A program made the translations under genes and the position numbers. A stretch of 64,000 nucleotides of DNA from JADMJV01 sp964649085 (GTDB taxonomy: Bacteria > Vulcanimicrobiota > Xenobia > Xenobiales > JADMJV01), in the NCBI GenBank assembly GCA_964649085.1, contig CAZYPN010000005.1:127492-191491 (forward strand), given 5' to 3'. Numbering within the stretch: position 1 is the first letter of the stretch; each line of letters opens with the position of its first letter. The notes beneath the pieces are model-generated. The model was not told where the DNA came from. It did no database searches and saw only the letters and a list, made by a program, of their open reading frames with translations. Positions 1 to 9,141 of the stretch are shown one piece after another.

Positions 1-141
1 GTCGTCGCCGAGCCCACGGGTGTGCCCCAGCGCGGCTACCAATCGCATGTCCACCTGTTGCAGGATGGCACCGACGGTTTCCCGCCCCATCTTGCCGTTG
101 GCCCCGGCCACGATTACGGGTATCTGGTCTTCGGTGTTCAC
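1..141 (-). CDS. dapB: 4-hydroxy-tetrahydrodipicolinate reductase, N-terminal fragment
   Basis: Only the first 47 codons are in the window; the gene runs off the left edge. The product starts GTG and shows the N-terminal Rossmann motif V-A-G-A-N-G-K-M-G-R, which is the NAD(P)H-binding signature of DapB, the lysine/diaminopimelate-pathway reductase. A GGAGG-like ribosome site (GCGGAGGCC) lies just upstream of the GTG. It begins 13 nt after the stop of the M16 peptidase gene, so the two are probably cotranscribed; M16 peptidase genes close to dap genes are also known from Bacillus. The family call rests on a short segment and could be another small Rossmann reductase. Confidence 0.75.
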   Translation of the reverse strand, partial: MNTEDQIPVIVAGANGKMGRETVGAILQQVDMRLVAALGHTRGLGDD

Positions 142-154
142 TTGGCCTCCGCGC

Positions 155-1435
155 TCATTTCGACAATGCCAGCGTTTCGGGTAAGGGTTGCGCTTTCACG
201 CCGTCCAACTCGTCCACCGGACCCAGCGCGGCCATCGAGAAGCGGTCGGGCTGCAGCACCCATTGGGCCATCTCGTGCACCTGTTCCAGGGTCACCTCTT
301 CGATCTTCTCGATGGTTTCTTGCACCGGCAAGAAACGCCCCAGATACAGGTTGCTGCGCGCAATGCGCATCATGCGATTGGAGGTGGACTCCATATTGAG
401 AGCCAGCGAGCCTTTCAACAACTCCTGTGCGCGGCTCAACTCTTCGGGGGTGATTCCATTGCGGGAGACCTCGGCGAAAATCGATCGGGTCACCTCGAGC
501 ACTTCCGGCACCTTTTCAGCGCTGGAACCGGCATAGACCCCGAAGGTACCGCAGTCGCTGAGAGCCGACTGCATCGTGCTGACCGAATACACCAGGCCGC
601 GCTTTTCACGGATTTCCTGGAACAACCGCGAGGACATACAGCCTCCCAGCACGCTGTCGAGAACCAGCAGCACGTAGCGGCGGTCGTCGACATAGGGAAT
701 GGCCGGTGCCCCCAGGCACAGGTAGGTCTGTTCACAGGCTTTGTGATAGACGGCCCGATTTTGACGATGGGTTGGGGCTTCGTTGCCCGCCCGAGGGGCG
801 GCGGGTGGGCGACCCTCGCGAAACAGTTCGGCCGCTCGCTTGACCAGTTCGTCGTGGTCGACCTGGCCGGCGCAGGCGATCAGCAGATTGCCCGGGTAGT
901 AGCGCTGCCCGACATACTCTACCAGCCGCTCCCGAGTCAGACTGCGGATAATCGGGGCGTAGCCGATGATGGGCCGGCCCAGGGGGTGTTCGGGATAAAA
1001 GAAGCGGTTGAAGAGTTCGAACACCTGGTCGTCGGGGGTGTCTTCGTACATCTTGATTTCTTCGAGCACAACCCCCTTCTCACGTTCCATTTCTTCGGGG
1101 TCGAACAGCGAGTGGTTGATCATGTCGGCCAGGATCTCGAAGGCCAGAGGAAGGTGGCGGTCCATGACCCGTGCGTAGTAACAGGTATGCTCGCGATCGG
1201 TAAAGGCATTGAGTTGCCCGCCCACCGAGTCCATCGACACGGCAATGTCCAGTGCGCTGCGCGAACGAGTGCCCTTGAAGAACATGTGCTCCAGAAAGTG
1301 GGAGAGCCCCGACTCTTCCTTCGACTCATAGCGAGAGCCAGCGTGGCACCAGATTCCGATGCTGCACGAGCGCAGTTCGGGAACTCGCTCGCTGACCACC
1401 GTCAGACCATTGTCAAGAACTGTCTTTTGTTGCAT
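155..1435 (-). CDS. M16-family zinc metallopeptidase (processing-peptidase-like, YmxG type)
   Basis: 426 aa, the usual length for single-chain bacterial M16B peptidases. The inverted zinc motif H-F-L-E-H sits at residues 46-50, followed by F-F-K-G, and the distal glutamate helix is seen in V-V-L-E-E-I-K-M-Y-E-D. The C-terminal half has the paired M16 fold with G-G-C-M-S-S-R-L-F-Q-E-I-R-E-K-R-G-L-V-Y, typical of the substrate-binding lobe. I chose the ATG at 1435, which has GAGG upstream; the open frame runs further upstream but that part overlaps recN and is not peptidase-like. It lies 14 nt after recN and just before dapB. The role is probably cleavage of short peptides; the substrate is unknown. 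Confidence 0.9.
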   Translation of the reverse strand: MQQKTVLDNGLTVVSERVPELRSCSIGIWCHAGSRYESKEESGLSHFLEHMFFKGTRSRSALDIAVSMDSVGGQLNAFTDREHTCYYARVMDRHLPLAFEILADMINHSLFDPEEMEREKGVVLEEIKMYEDTPDDQVFELFNRFFYPEHPLGRPIIGYAPIIRSLTRERLVEYVGQRYYPGNLLIACAGQVDHDELVKRAAELFREGRPPAAPRAGNEAPTHRQNRAVYHKACEQTYLCLGAPAIPYVDDRRYVLLVLDSVLGGCMSSRLFQEIREKRGLVYSVSTMQSALSDCGTFGVYAGSSAEKVPEVLEVTRSIFAEVSRNGITPEELSRAQELLKGSLALNMESTSNRMMRIARSNLYLGRFLPVQETIEKIEEVTLEQVHEMAQWVLQPDRFSMAALGPVDELDGVKAQPLPETLALSK

Positions 1436-1449
1436 ATATCCTCGTGGTC

Positions 1450-3120
1450 TCAGCGGTTCTGCGCCCGCGCGAGAGAATCCCCCTTGAGCAATTCGCGGGC
1501 TAAACGCTGGGCGCTCTGGGCTCCCGCATCGCCGCTTAGCATGCGGGCGATCTCGCTCTCGCGCGACTTGCCCTGCAGCGTGCTGAGCGCCAGTTGGGTG
1601 CGCTCGGTGTCGTTCGACTTGCTGACCAGAATGTGGTGGTTGGCGGCGGCGGCGATCACGGCCAGATGGGTAACGCACAGCACCTGACGGTCGCGTCCGA
1701 GGTGGTTCAGTTTGCGGGCCACGGCTTCGGCGGCTCGCCCTCCCAAGCCGGCGTCGATTTCATCGAAAATCAGCGTCGTCAGCGGCTCAAACTTGGCGAA
1801 GATGCCGATGATAGCCAGCATGATGCGCGAAAGTTCTCCACCCGAGGCAATGCGTGCCAGGGGTAGGGGAGGGGTGCCCGGATTTGGGGCCAGGTAAAAT
1901 TCCAGTTGAGTGTGGCCCTGGGAGTTCAGGCCTACCTGATCGAGCTGCACTTGAAAACGCATGGCCGCAAGGTTGAGATCGGCCAGCTGTTCGGCCACCT
2001 CTTGTTCGAGCCTGCGGGCTTGCTGGCTGCGCACGGCGTGCAGTTGGGCAGCCTGCTCATCGAGCTGCTGCAAAACCTGTTGGCGCTGCCGTTGCAGCTG
2101 TTCGAGGCGCTCTTCGGCATTCTCCAGTTCGTCGAGTCGATGACAGGCCTCGCGGTAGTATTCCAGGATGGCTTCCACGTGGGGGCCATACTTACGCTTG
2201 AGACTGCGCAGCTGTTCGCTGCGCCGTTGCATGCGGTCCAGCTCGTCGGGTTCGCACTGCAGCCGTTCGCGATAGTGGTGCAGCTGGTGGACCAGCTCGC
2301 CCAGCAGGCTCTCCGATTGTTCCAGGGCTTCTCCGAAGGCGTGGGCCGCAGGATCAAGCCGCAGCAGAGCCTGCAGCGATTTTTGAGCGGCCCCCAGGCG
2401 GTCGAGGCAGCCCCCTTCGCCGTCGAGCAGTTCGATCAGTGCGGCACTGCGCTGGCCCAGCTCCTGGGCCGCACCCAGGCGGCGGATATCGGCTTCGAGC
2501 TGCTGTTCTTCGGCCGGATCGAGCTCGGCTTCGCGGATTTCTTCCACCTCGTGGCGCAGCCACTCCAACTGGCGATTGCGCTCGCGCTCGGCCTGGCTGA
2601 GTTGCTGGAGTTGCTGCTCCAGTTGCTGATAGGTCCGGTAGGTGGCGCGATAGCCTTCCAGTTTTTCGCCATGGGCTGCGCCACAAAGGCGGTCGAGCAA
2701 CTCCAGGTGGCGAGAAGGGCGCAACAGCGTGTTGGACTGGTGCTGGCTGTGAATTTCCAGCAACAGATGGCCCAGTTCGCGCAACTGGCTCAGTGTGCAG
2801 ATACGCCCGTTGAGGCGGCAGGCACTGCGCCCGCCCGGGCTTAGCTCGCGCACGGCCAGGGCCTCTTCCTCGGCTTCCCAGCCCTGATCGGCCATCCACT
2901 GGCGAGCTTCCGGAGAAAGCACGAAACGACCCGAGACCCTCACTCGCTTGCCGCCGCGAGCCCCCTCGCCCAGGGGGTCACCCAGCAAAAAGCCCAGGGC
3001 GTCGAGAATAATCGATTTGCCCGCTCCGGTCTCGCCCGTCAGGACATTAAACCCCTCACGAAACTCGAGGTGAGCCGAGTCGATCAGGGCGAAGTGCTCG
3101 ATTTGCAGTTCGACCAGCAC
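1450..3120 (-). CDS. recN: DNA repair protein RecN
   Basis: 556 aa SMC-like ATPase for double-strand-break repair. The Walker A motif G-E-T-G-A-G-K-S is at residues 29-36. A long coiled coil rich in Leu, Gln and Glu fills the middle, and the C-terminal ABC signature A-S-G-G-E-L-S-R-I-M-L-A is followed by Walker B with T-L-I-F-D-E-I-D-A-G-L-G-G and the His switch region C-V-T-H-L. Order and length match RecN. The start is GTG, one base after the TAG of the upstream response-regulator gene, so translation is probably coupled. The gene before it is regulatory rather than argR or nadK, the common recN neighbours in other bacteria. Confidence 0.95.
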   Translation of the reverse strand: MLVELQIEHFALIDSAHLEFREGFNVLTGETGAGKSIILDALGFLLGDPLGEGARGGKRVRVSGRFVLSPEARQWMADQGWEAEEEALAVRELSPGGRSACRLNGRICTLSQLRELGHLLLEIHSQHQSNTLLRPSRHLELLDRLCGAAHGEKLEGYRATYRTYQQLEQQLQQLSQAERERNRQLEWLRHEVEEIREAELDPAEEQQLEADIRRLGAAQELGQRSAALIELLDGEGGCLDRLGAAQKSLQALLRLDPAAHAFGEALEQSESLLGELVHQLHHYRERLQCEPDELDRMQRRSEQLRSLKRKYGPHVEAILEYYREACHRLDELENAEERLEQLQRQRQQVLQQLDEQAAQLHAVRSQQARRLEQEVAEQLADLNLAAMRFQVQLDQVGLNSQGHTQLEFYLAPNPGTPPLPLARIASGGELSRIMLAIIGIFAKFEPLTTLIFDEIDAGLGGRAAEAVARKLNHLGRDRQVLCVTHLAVIAAAANHHILVSKSNDTERTQLALSTLQGKSRESEIARMLSGDAGAQSAQRLARELLKGDSLARAQNR

Positions 3121-3121
3121 G

Positions 3122-5569
3122 CTATCCCGTAATGGAGAGGTAGAGCGCGGTCATTTCGGGGGCCGGGGACATGTTGAGTTCGTTCTTCATCACCTGGCTG
3201 CAGGTCTGATACTGGCGGGCCGCCAGTTCGGGCTTGCCCTGGGCCACGTGCGAACGCATCAACGTCATGTGGGCGTCCTGATGGCACGAATCCAGCCGCA
3301 GCAAGCGCTGCGCGTAGTCGATGCACACCGGATAGCGGTTCTTATCATAGAAGTGATCCATGAGGATCTGCAGCATTTCGGTGTATTTCATGTCCAGTTC
3401 TTCACGGATGAACACGGCCCAGTCTTCGTAGTAACCCTCCATGAATTCGCCCGTGTAGAGAGCTTCGGCCTTCTGGAAAGCCACCATGGCTTCGTCTTCG
3501 CGGCCGTCCTTGATGCGCGACTGACCCTGATCGTACAGCCGATTGAACTCGGCCACGTCGAAAAAGTAGTTGCGCTCGGCATTGAAGCGATAAAAGCCTT
3601 TGCGAGCCAGCACCACCCGGTCGCTTTCACCCGGGAACACCGCCTCCAGAGCTTTGCGCATATGCGACAGAGCCGCATACAGACTCTGGCGAGCTTTTTC
3701 GGGCTCGTGGTCGGGCCAGAAGAGGTCCATGACCTTTTCGTCGGGCACGTCGCGCCCTGCCTGGCTGGCCAGATAGGCGAAGAGATACTTGGATTTGCGG
3801 GTTTTCCACAGTTTTTCGCCCACTTCCTGATCGCCAAGAAAGACGCGAAATTTGCCGAAGCCATAGAGCGACAGAGGGGGCGATTGAGGCGCTCCGCCGC
3901 CTTCGCGCGGAGAGAGTCGGGCGATGGCCCGCTCGCGGGTGCCCGGTTCAAGCTCGGCAAAGAAGGGCTGAAGCGTGTCGTAGCCGAGCCACGACAACAA
4001 CGAGCGGGCTCCGGCGTGTTCTTCCTCGGCACCACACAGCTGCAGCAACAGCGGAATGGCCACATAGCGCTCCTGCTTGAGAATTTGTTGCAGGCCGTGC
4101 TGTTCCATCAAAGCGCAGGCCTGCTCGACCGAAGGACGCCACTCGCCGTTGCGCTCTCGCTCGAGGCGACCCAGGTAGAGCAGGCCAATAGCGATGTCTT
4201 GATTGGATTCCCAGGTGGAGAAGATTTCTTGGGCTGCCAGCAGGTCTTGCAGCCCCTGCTGGGCCTTTCCAGTGTGGCCCCAGCATAGACCGCGCAGCGC
4301 CTTGCTGCGGCCCAAGACCAGCTGGCTGCAGGCCGAGGCCCACTCCACCGCTCGCTGAGCGGCCGCTTCGGCGTCTTCAAAGCGTTTACGGTGCAGATAC
4401 GAGAGGGCCAGCCCCGAACTGGCTTCCGACAGGGGAGTGCGGGGCCCATCTTCGCCGATCAGTTGAATGACTTGCGTGAAACCCTTATCGGCCGTTTCCA
4501 GGTCGCCGGCCGAGAGGTAGGTGCGAGAAATGCCTAGCAGCAGTTCGGCCTGACGCTCCTTGGAAAGGCTATCTTCGATGGCCTCCTCGCTCTCGTCGTC
4601 TTCGGACGAGTCGACCAGCTGGGCCAACAACTGCTCGACCACCGACGGATCAAAGTGTGTGCTCGACTCTTTTTGCAATACCTGGCGGGCTTCTTGGTGG
4701 GTCAGCGGCTCACGATGGGGGCGTGGGCTGATCATGGCGTCGTAGGCTTCGCAGGCACACAGAATGCGAGACTCCAACGGGATATCGTCACCCTTTAGCC
4801 CGTGCGGATAGCCACTTCCGTCAAACCATTCGTGGTGATGCACGATAATACGGAAGATTTCGCGCAGGCTGGAAACACTGGAGAACAGCGACTCGGAGGT
4901 TTGCGAGGCGGCGGCCTGCACCTGAGCAAGGTCCTCTTTCAGCAGTTCGTCGGCCTTGTCCAGGAAGGCTTTCTTCTGCCCGATGCTGCCGATGTCGTGC
5001 AGGAAGGCGGCCAGTTCCAGGGCTTCCAGGCGGTTGCGCGAGAGGCCCAGCTTGCGCCCCAGACGGACCGACAATTCGGCAACCCGCCGACTGTGGCCGG
5101 CGAAGTGTTCGTCGCGTTCTTCGACGCCCTCGGCCAGCAGCTTGACGATCGTGCTGAAGTCGCGCCACTGCTGTTGCAACCCGTGGGCATACATCTTCTG
5201 CTGTCGATAGGATTCCAAACAGCGCTTGACGCTGGCCACGAACTGGCGGTCGTCGAAGGGCTTGAGGATGTAGTCGTCCACTCCCATCTTGATGGCCTGA
5301 ATGGGCACATCGGGGCTGGCGTAGCCCGTGATCACGATAGAGCGCGTACTGGGCTGCTGTTGCTTCAGGTTGGTCAGGGTTTCAATCCCGTCCATTTCGG
5401 CCATCTGCACATCGCTGATCACCAGGTCAAACTGCTGATTTTTGGCCAGCATGATTGCATCGAGACCCGAAGAGGCCGTGGTTACCTGGTAACCTTCATC
5501 CTCGAGCAAAATTTCCAAGGCCGCTAGCATCAGCGGGTCGTCTTCCACCACCAAAATCGATTCTGACAA
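3122..5569 (-). CDS. Response regulator / HD-GYP / TPR / SARP-type fusion protein
   Basis: 815 aa from a TTG start preceded by GGAGGGGC; an upstream ATG at 5614 would add 15 residues but has no better site. Residues 1-120 are a receiver domain with the acidic pair near 9-11, phospho-acceptor Asp53 (V-I-S-D-V-Q-M) and the K-P-F lysine. An HD-GYP c-di-GMP phosphodiesterase domain follows, with F-L-H-D-I-G and H-H-H-E-W-F-D-G-S-G-Y-P; the usual D-x-Y-D-A motif reads E-A-Y-D-A. A helical TPR-like stretch leads to a C-terminal OmpR-like winged helix and bacterial transcriptional activator (BTAD) region, as in SARP regulators. This suggests one protein that receives a phosphoryl signal, degrades c-di-GMP and binds DNA. 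It diverges from a histidine kinase 107 bp away, its likely partner. Confidence 0.85.
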   Translation of the reverse strand: MSESILVVEDDPLMLAALEILLEDEGYQVTTASSGLDAIMLAKNQQFDLVISDVQMAEMDGIETLTNLKQQQPSTRSIVITGYASPDVPIQAIKMGVDDYILKPFDDRQFVASVKRCLESYRQQKMYAHGLQQQWRDFSTIVKLLAEGVEERDEHFAGHSRRVAELSVRLGRKLGLSRNRLEALELAAFLHDIGSIGQKKAFLDKADELLKEDLAQVQAAASQTSESLFSSVSSLREIFRIIVHHHEWFDGSGYPHGLKGDDIPLESRILCACEAYDAMISPRPHREPLTHQEARQVLQKESSTHFDPSVVEQLLAQLVDSSEDDESEEAIEDSLSKERQAELLLGISRTYLSAGDLETADKGFTQVIQLIGEDGPRTPLSEASSGLALSYLHRKRFEDAEAAAQRAVEWASACSQLVLGRSKALRGLCWGHTGKAQQGLQDLLAAQEIFSTWESNQDIAIGLLYLGRLERERNGEWRPSVEQACALMEQHGLQQILKQERYVAIPLLLQLCGAEEEHAGARSLLSWLGYDTLQPFFAELEPGTRERAIARLSPREGGGAPQSPPLSLYGFGKFRVFLGDQEVGEKLWKTRKSKYLFAYLASQAGRDVPDEKVMDLFWPDHEPEKARQSLYAALSHMRKALEAVFPGESDRVVLARKGFYRFNAERNYFFDVAEFNRLYDQGQSRIKDGREDEAMVAFQKAEALYTGEFMEGYYEDWAVFIREELDMKYTEMLQILMDHFYDKNRYPVCIDYAQRLLRLDSCHQDAHMTLMRSHVAQGKPELAARQYQTCSQVMKNELNMSPAPEMTALYLSITG

Positions 5570-5676
5570 AGCCCCTCCAGGGTTGCATGGATCCAGCCGA
5601 CCTCTGTTTAGCACCTACCCTCTGGTTTCCTGTTTCGGAGGATTACCCGTGAAAGCCACAAACAAGCTGAGTCCAA
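5570..5676. promoter_or_regulatory. Divergent intergenic region between the response-regulator fusion and a histidine kinase
   Basis: This 107-bp gap separates divergently transcribed genes and must hold promoters for both directions. The minus-strand ribosome site GGAGGGGC abuts the TTG start at 5569. I do not see a convincing paired -35/-10, and no clear operator repeat. Confidence 0.4.
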
Positions 5677-6966
5677 GTGGATATGGTTCAGCTTCAGTTT
5701 CCCTTGTGGTTCCTCGCCACCGGGACGGCCACCGTTGGGGCCTGGATATGTTGGGCGCAGTTGCGGCGACGAGACTCGATGGTCGAGTCCCTCGACCGTC
5801 TGCATCAGGCCGTCTCCCAACAGGCCGATTTTCAGAGTCAGACCCGGGCCCTGTGCGAAACCTGCATCGAGGCCTGCAAGGCCGTGGGCGCCACGCTGTA
5901 TTTTCGGGTCACCAAGGGCGAAAGCGGCTTCCGTCGCGCTGCCGAGGTGGGGCGCAGCGCCGAAGAAACCGGTCCCGGGCTGGTGCGCGATTTGCTGCAG
6001 CAGGCCTGGGAGTCGGGGCAGACGGCCGAATCTCAATATGCCGGTCGCTGGATTCTGGCCCTACCCATCGGGCCGGGTCGCCAGGGACAGGGGGTTCTGC
6101 TGGCCGTCTGGGAGGGTTCCGCCCGGCCCGACCTTCATCAGCGCCGATTGCTCGACTCGGTGACCACCCTGGCCGGGCTGGTCGCTCCTCGCTTCCAGGA
6201 AGAGGGAGCTCTGGCCAAAGCCCATCAGGCCATCGAAAGCCTGCAGGCCGAAATGGCCGAGGAACACCACCTGGCCAGCGTCGGTCGACTGGCCGCCGGG
6301 GTGGCCCACGAGCTGAATACCCCCTTAGGAGCGGTGCTGGCCATGGTCAGCAGTTTGCAACGCCACGAGAACGATGACAACAAAGGCAAGCGCCTGAAGA
6401 TCGTCCGCGAAGCCGTAGAAAAGTGCAAGGGGATTATCGAGAAACTGCTGGTCTATTCTCGCGAGCCCGTGGAAACCGAACAGGGTCTCACCTTCTCTCG
6501 CTTTGTGCGGGTCGATGCCGACCTCAACGACGTGATCCGCAGCACCGTCGACCTGATGCAGGAAACCCTGGGCCAGGATGGCGTCAAGGTGACTCTCGAT
6601 TTACAGGATCTTCCGGCCGTGCGCATCAACTCGACCCAGTGGGGTCACCTCTTCAACAATCTCTTGATCAACGCTCGCGACGCCCTGAAGTCGGCCGGCA
6701 CGCCCCACCCCGAAGTGGAGATTCGTACGCGCAACGAGGGGGCTTCGCTAAAGGTCGAAGTTTCTGACAACGGCCCGGGGATTCCCGAAGAACATCGCAA
6801 GAAAGTCTTCCAGCCCTTTTTCACCACCAAGGAGATCGGCCGGGGCACCGGATTGGGCCTGGCCATCGCCAGCGAGGTTGTGCGCAAGCACCAGGGCGGC
6901 ATCGCCGTGGGAACCGGTCCCAAAGGAGGGGCCCAGTTCACGATCACGTTACCGGTGCCCCAGTAA
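5677..6966 (+). CDS. Sensor histidine kinase with N-terminal membrane segment and GAF-like sensor
   Basis: 429 aa. One hydrophobic segment (residues about 9-28) anchors the N terminus. Residues about 30-180 look like a GAF-type sensor, then a short coiled linker leads to the HisKA H-box A-H-E-L-N-T-P-L with His211. The ATP-binding domain has the N box (N-N-L-L-I-N-A-R-D-A-L), G1 (D-N-G-P-G-I), F box (P-F-F-T-T-K) and G2 (G-T-G-L-G-L-A-I). All catalytic motifs are intact. Start is GTG 5677 or ATG 5683, with weak ribosome sites for both. It is divergent from the receiver/HD-GYP/SARP gene and 15 bp upstream of a Ser/Thr kinase, so the three may form one signalling module. Confidence 0.92.
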   Translation: MDMVQLQFPLWFLATGTATVGAWICWAQLRRRDSMVESLDRLHQAVSQQADFQSQTRALCETCIEACKAVGATLYFRVTKGESGFRRAAEVGRSAEETGPGLVRDLLQQAWESGQTAESQYAGRWILALPIGPGRQGQGVLLAVWEGSARPDLHQRRLLDSVTTLAGLVAPRFQEEGALAKAHQAIESLQAEMAEEHHLASVGRLAAGVAHELNTPLGAVLAMVSSLQRHENDDNKGKRLKIVREAVEKCKGIIEKLLVYSREPVETEQGLTFSRFVRVDADLNDVIRSTVDLMQETLGQDGVKVTLDLQDLPAVRINSTQWGHLFNNLLINARDALKSAGTPHPEVEIRTRNEGASLKVEVSDNGPGIPEEHRKKVFQPFFTTKEIGRGTGLGLAIASEVVRKHQGGIAVGTGPKGGAQFTITLPVPQ

Positions 6967-6981
6967 CGTGAGTCTCTTGCG

Positions 6982-9141
6982 GTGAAGACCCTCCAGGGGC
7001 GCTATCGCGTGCTTCAGGAACTCGGGCGAGGAGGGGAGGGCACCACCTATCTCTGCGACGACCTGAGGCTACCGGGCCGCCATTGGACCGTCAAAGAAAT
7101 GCCCCTGGGCGGCGGCGAGCGCGAGGCCTTTGAGCGCGAAGCGGTGCTGCTTTCCCGACTCGACCATCCGCGCATTCCCGTGGTGGGAGACTTCTTTGTG
7201 CAGGAAGGCAACGGCTACCTGGTGCGCGAGTTTCTCGATGGTCCCAGCCTGCACCAGTGGATCGAACGAGGTGGGCCGATTGATCAGTCCCTGGCCGTAC
7301 AGTGGGGCATTCAGATCGGCGAGGTGCTCTCCTATCTGCATCACCAGGACCCGCCGATTTTTCATCGCGACCTGAAGCCCCAAAACTTGATCTTGTTGGG
7401 GGACGGGTTGAAGCTCATCGACTTCGGATTGGCCCGCAGCGGGCGAGGGGCTATCGAGTCGCGAGCGGGTTCGCTGAGTTTTACCGCTCCAGAGCAGATC
7501 GGGTCCGAACATCCTTTGCTGCCAACGGCCGACATCTATAGCCTGGGAGCCATCCTTTACTATCTGCTCAAGGGCGTCCCACCGGGGCCTACCGGCGGTC
7601 AGCACAGGCTCTTGCCTCATCGCCGCGACCTGCTACCCGATTTGGAACAGGTGATCTTGCAGTGTCTCGAGGAGGCACCCTCTGCCCGTCCGGCCGAGGT
7701 GGACCTGGTGTTGAATTCGCTGCAGATGCTGGCTCAAAGGCTGCCCCCTCCCAGTCCGCCCTCGGTAACCCCCAGGCCCAGTCTGCTGGCTTCGTTGCCC
7801 AAGACACCCCCGGCCGAGGAGGCCGTGCCTTCACCGGTGCGCTCTTTGCTGCTGGCTTCGGTGCCCTTGATGGCGGTGCTGTCGCTGGCCGGGTGGCTGG
7901 TTTTTGGCCGGGGCCAACCGGCCGTCGCTCCAGACCTGCCGTTGGCCTCCTCTACTCCTGCGGCCGCAGACGTGGTGCCCTGGATCAAGGTGCAGGACTA
8001 CATGAGCAAGGGCCGTTGGGCGGAAGCCGAGGGGGCGCTGCGCGGTGCCCTGGCCACCGACCCTGGCTCGGGATGGGCCCGGCTGTTGTTGGTTCAGCTT
8101 CCCAGGTTGCGCCGGGGGGAAACCCTGGAGCGGGTTCCGTTGCTCTTGCCGCTGGGCGGTCAGGAGGGAGAGCACGTCAACTGGATTCTCCAGGGCGTGG
8201 CCCTGGGCCAGATGGACGAACCCCGTTTCTTATTTGACCTGATCGATACTCACGAGATTTCGGTGCTCAAGGCCTGGCAACGAGTGGGGGGCAAAGCCAG
8301 CGTTCGACCCGGGCTGGTGGTGGGGCCCTTTGGCTCTCAGGAGGCCCTTTTGTTGGCCCCGCTGGCGGCGGGTTCGGGTATTCCCGTTATCCCGCTGGGT
8401 TCCACCGATCGGCGGGTGCGCTCAGCTGCGGCCAATCTTTTTCCCGTCGGATTTCCGCACTGGGACCGAATCACCGCGCTGCTGGCCCATGCGCTCAAGC
8501 ACTGTGGGCCCAAGGGCATTGTGCTCTACTCGGCCGACTCTAAGGCGATGACCAGCTCGGCCCAATTTGCGGCCGAACGGCTGGCCAAAATGGCCCCTGC
8601 CCGGGTGCCCTTGCTGGCCTACACCGCCGACCAGAGCCTGGACGAACTGGCCCGGCAAATCGCCGATGGCCGCCCCGACTGGATCTACCTCTCGGAAAAT
8701 CAGTTGCTGAAGGCCGCGGCCTGGATTCGAGCCCTGCGCAAGGCCGGTATCACCTCGCCGATCATCTGTGTCTTTCATCCGGCCGCGCGGAGCTTTTGTC
8801 AGGAACTCAAGGATGTCTCCGGCCAGACCTGGCTGGTGGAACCCCTGTGGCAGGAGAGTCAGCCCGATTTCGTGCGTCGCTGGGAAGACGTCTACGGCCA
8901 CGGCAGTGTCGACTGGAACAGCGCTTTGGGCTACGACGCTGCCCGTCTGGCCTCGTTGCACTGGCGGCCCGGAGGCCCCAAAAACGTCCTGGGTCATCTG
9001 GACAAGGTGGGCTCCCATCAGGGCTTGTTGGGCGTATACGAGTTGGGCACCAAGAAATTTGAGCCCGCGCCCTTTCCTTATCGTCAGGTGGTGGTCGAGG
9101 GTGGGGTTCCCCGCCCGGGCGAGGTGTTGCCCCTTAAGTGA
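6982..9141 (+). CDS. Transmembrane Ser/Thr protein kinase with periplasmic-binding-protein-like ectodomain
   Basis: 719 aa, GTG start. Residues 1-250 form a Hanks-type kinase: glycine loop G-R-G-G-E-G near 15-20, Lys38 in T-V-K-E-M, catalytic H-R-D at 128-130 with L-K-P-Q-N, and D-F-G at 147-149. A Pro-rich linker precedes one membrane segment at about 279-299. The extracytoplasmic part (about 330-719) begins with a TPR-like helix pair and continues as a type I periplasmic binding fold of the LivJ/receptor type, judged from G-P-F-G-S-Q-E-A and the alternating hydrophobic strand-helix pattern. The layout implies a kinase gated by a small ligand outside the membrane. It ends 8 bp inside the convergent dxs-like gene. 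Confidence 0.88.
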   Translation: MKTLQGRYRVLQELGRGGEGTTYLCDDLRLPGRHWTVKEMPLGGGEREAFEREAVLLSRLDHPRIPVVGDFFVQEGNGYLVREFLDGPSLHQWIERGGPIDQSLAVQWGIQIGEVLSYLHHQDPPIFHRDLKPQNLILLGDGLKLIDFGLARSGRGAIESRAGSLSFTAPEQIGSEHPLLPTADIYSLGAILYYLLKGVPPGPTGGQHRLLPHRRDLLPDLEQVILQCLEEAPSARPAEVDLVLNSLQMLAQRLPPPSPPSVTPRPSLLASLPKTPPAEEAVPSPVRSLLLASVPLMAVLSLAGWLVFGRGQPAVAPDLPLASSTPAAADVVPWIKVQDYMSKGRWAEAEGALRGALATDPGSGWARLLLVQLPRLRRGETLERVPLLLPLGGQEGEHVNWILQGVALGQMDEPRFLFDLIDTHEISVLKAWQRVGGKASVRPGLVVGPFGSQEALLLAPLAAGSGIPVIPLGSTDRRVRSAAANLFPVGFPHWDRITALLAHALKHCGPKGIVLYSADSKAMTSSAQFAAERLAKMAPARVPLLAYTADQSLDELARQIADGRPDWIYLSENQLLKAAAWIRALRKAGITSPIICVFHPAARSFCQELKDVSGQTWLVEPLWQESQPDFVRRWEDVYGHGSVDWNSALGYDAARLASLHWRPGGPKNVLGHLDKVGSHQGLLGVYELGTKKFEPAPFPYRQVVVEGGVPRPGEVLPLK

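Noticed and set aside
188..1687. 499-codon open frame on the plus strand opposite the M16 peptidase and recN
   Set aside because: It is a GC-rich shadow frame; its translation has no domain pattern, while the minus-strand M16 and RecN frames have full family motifs.
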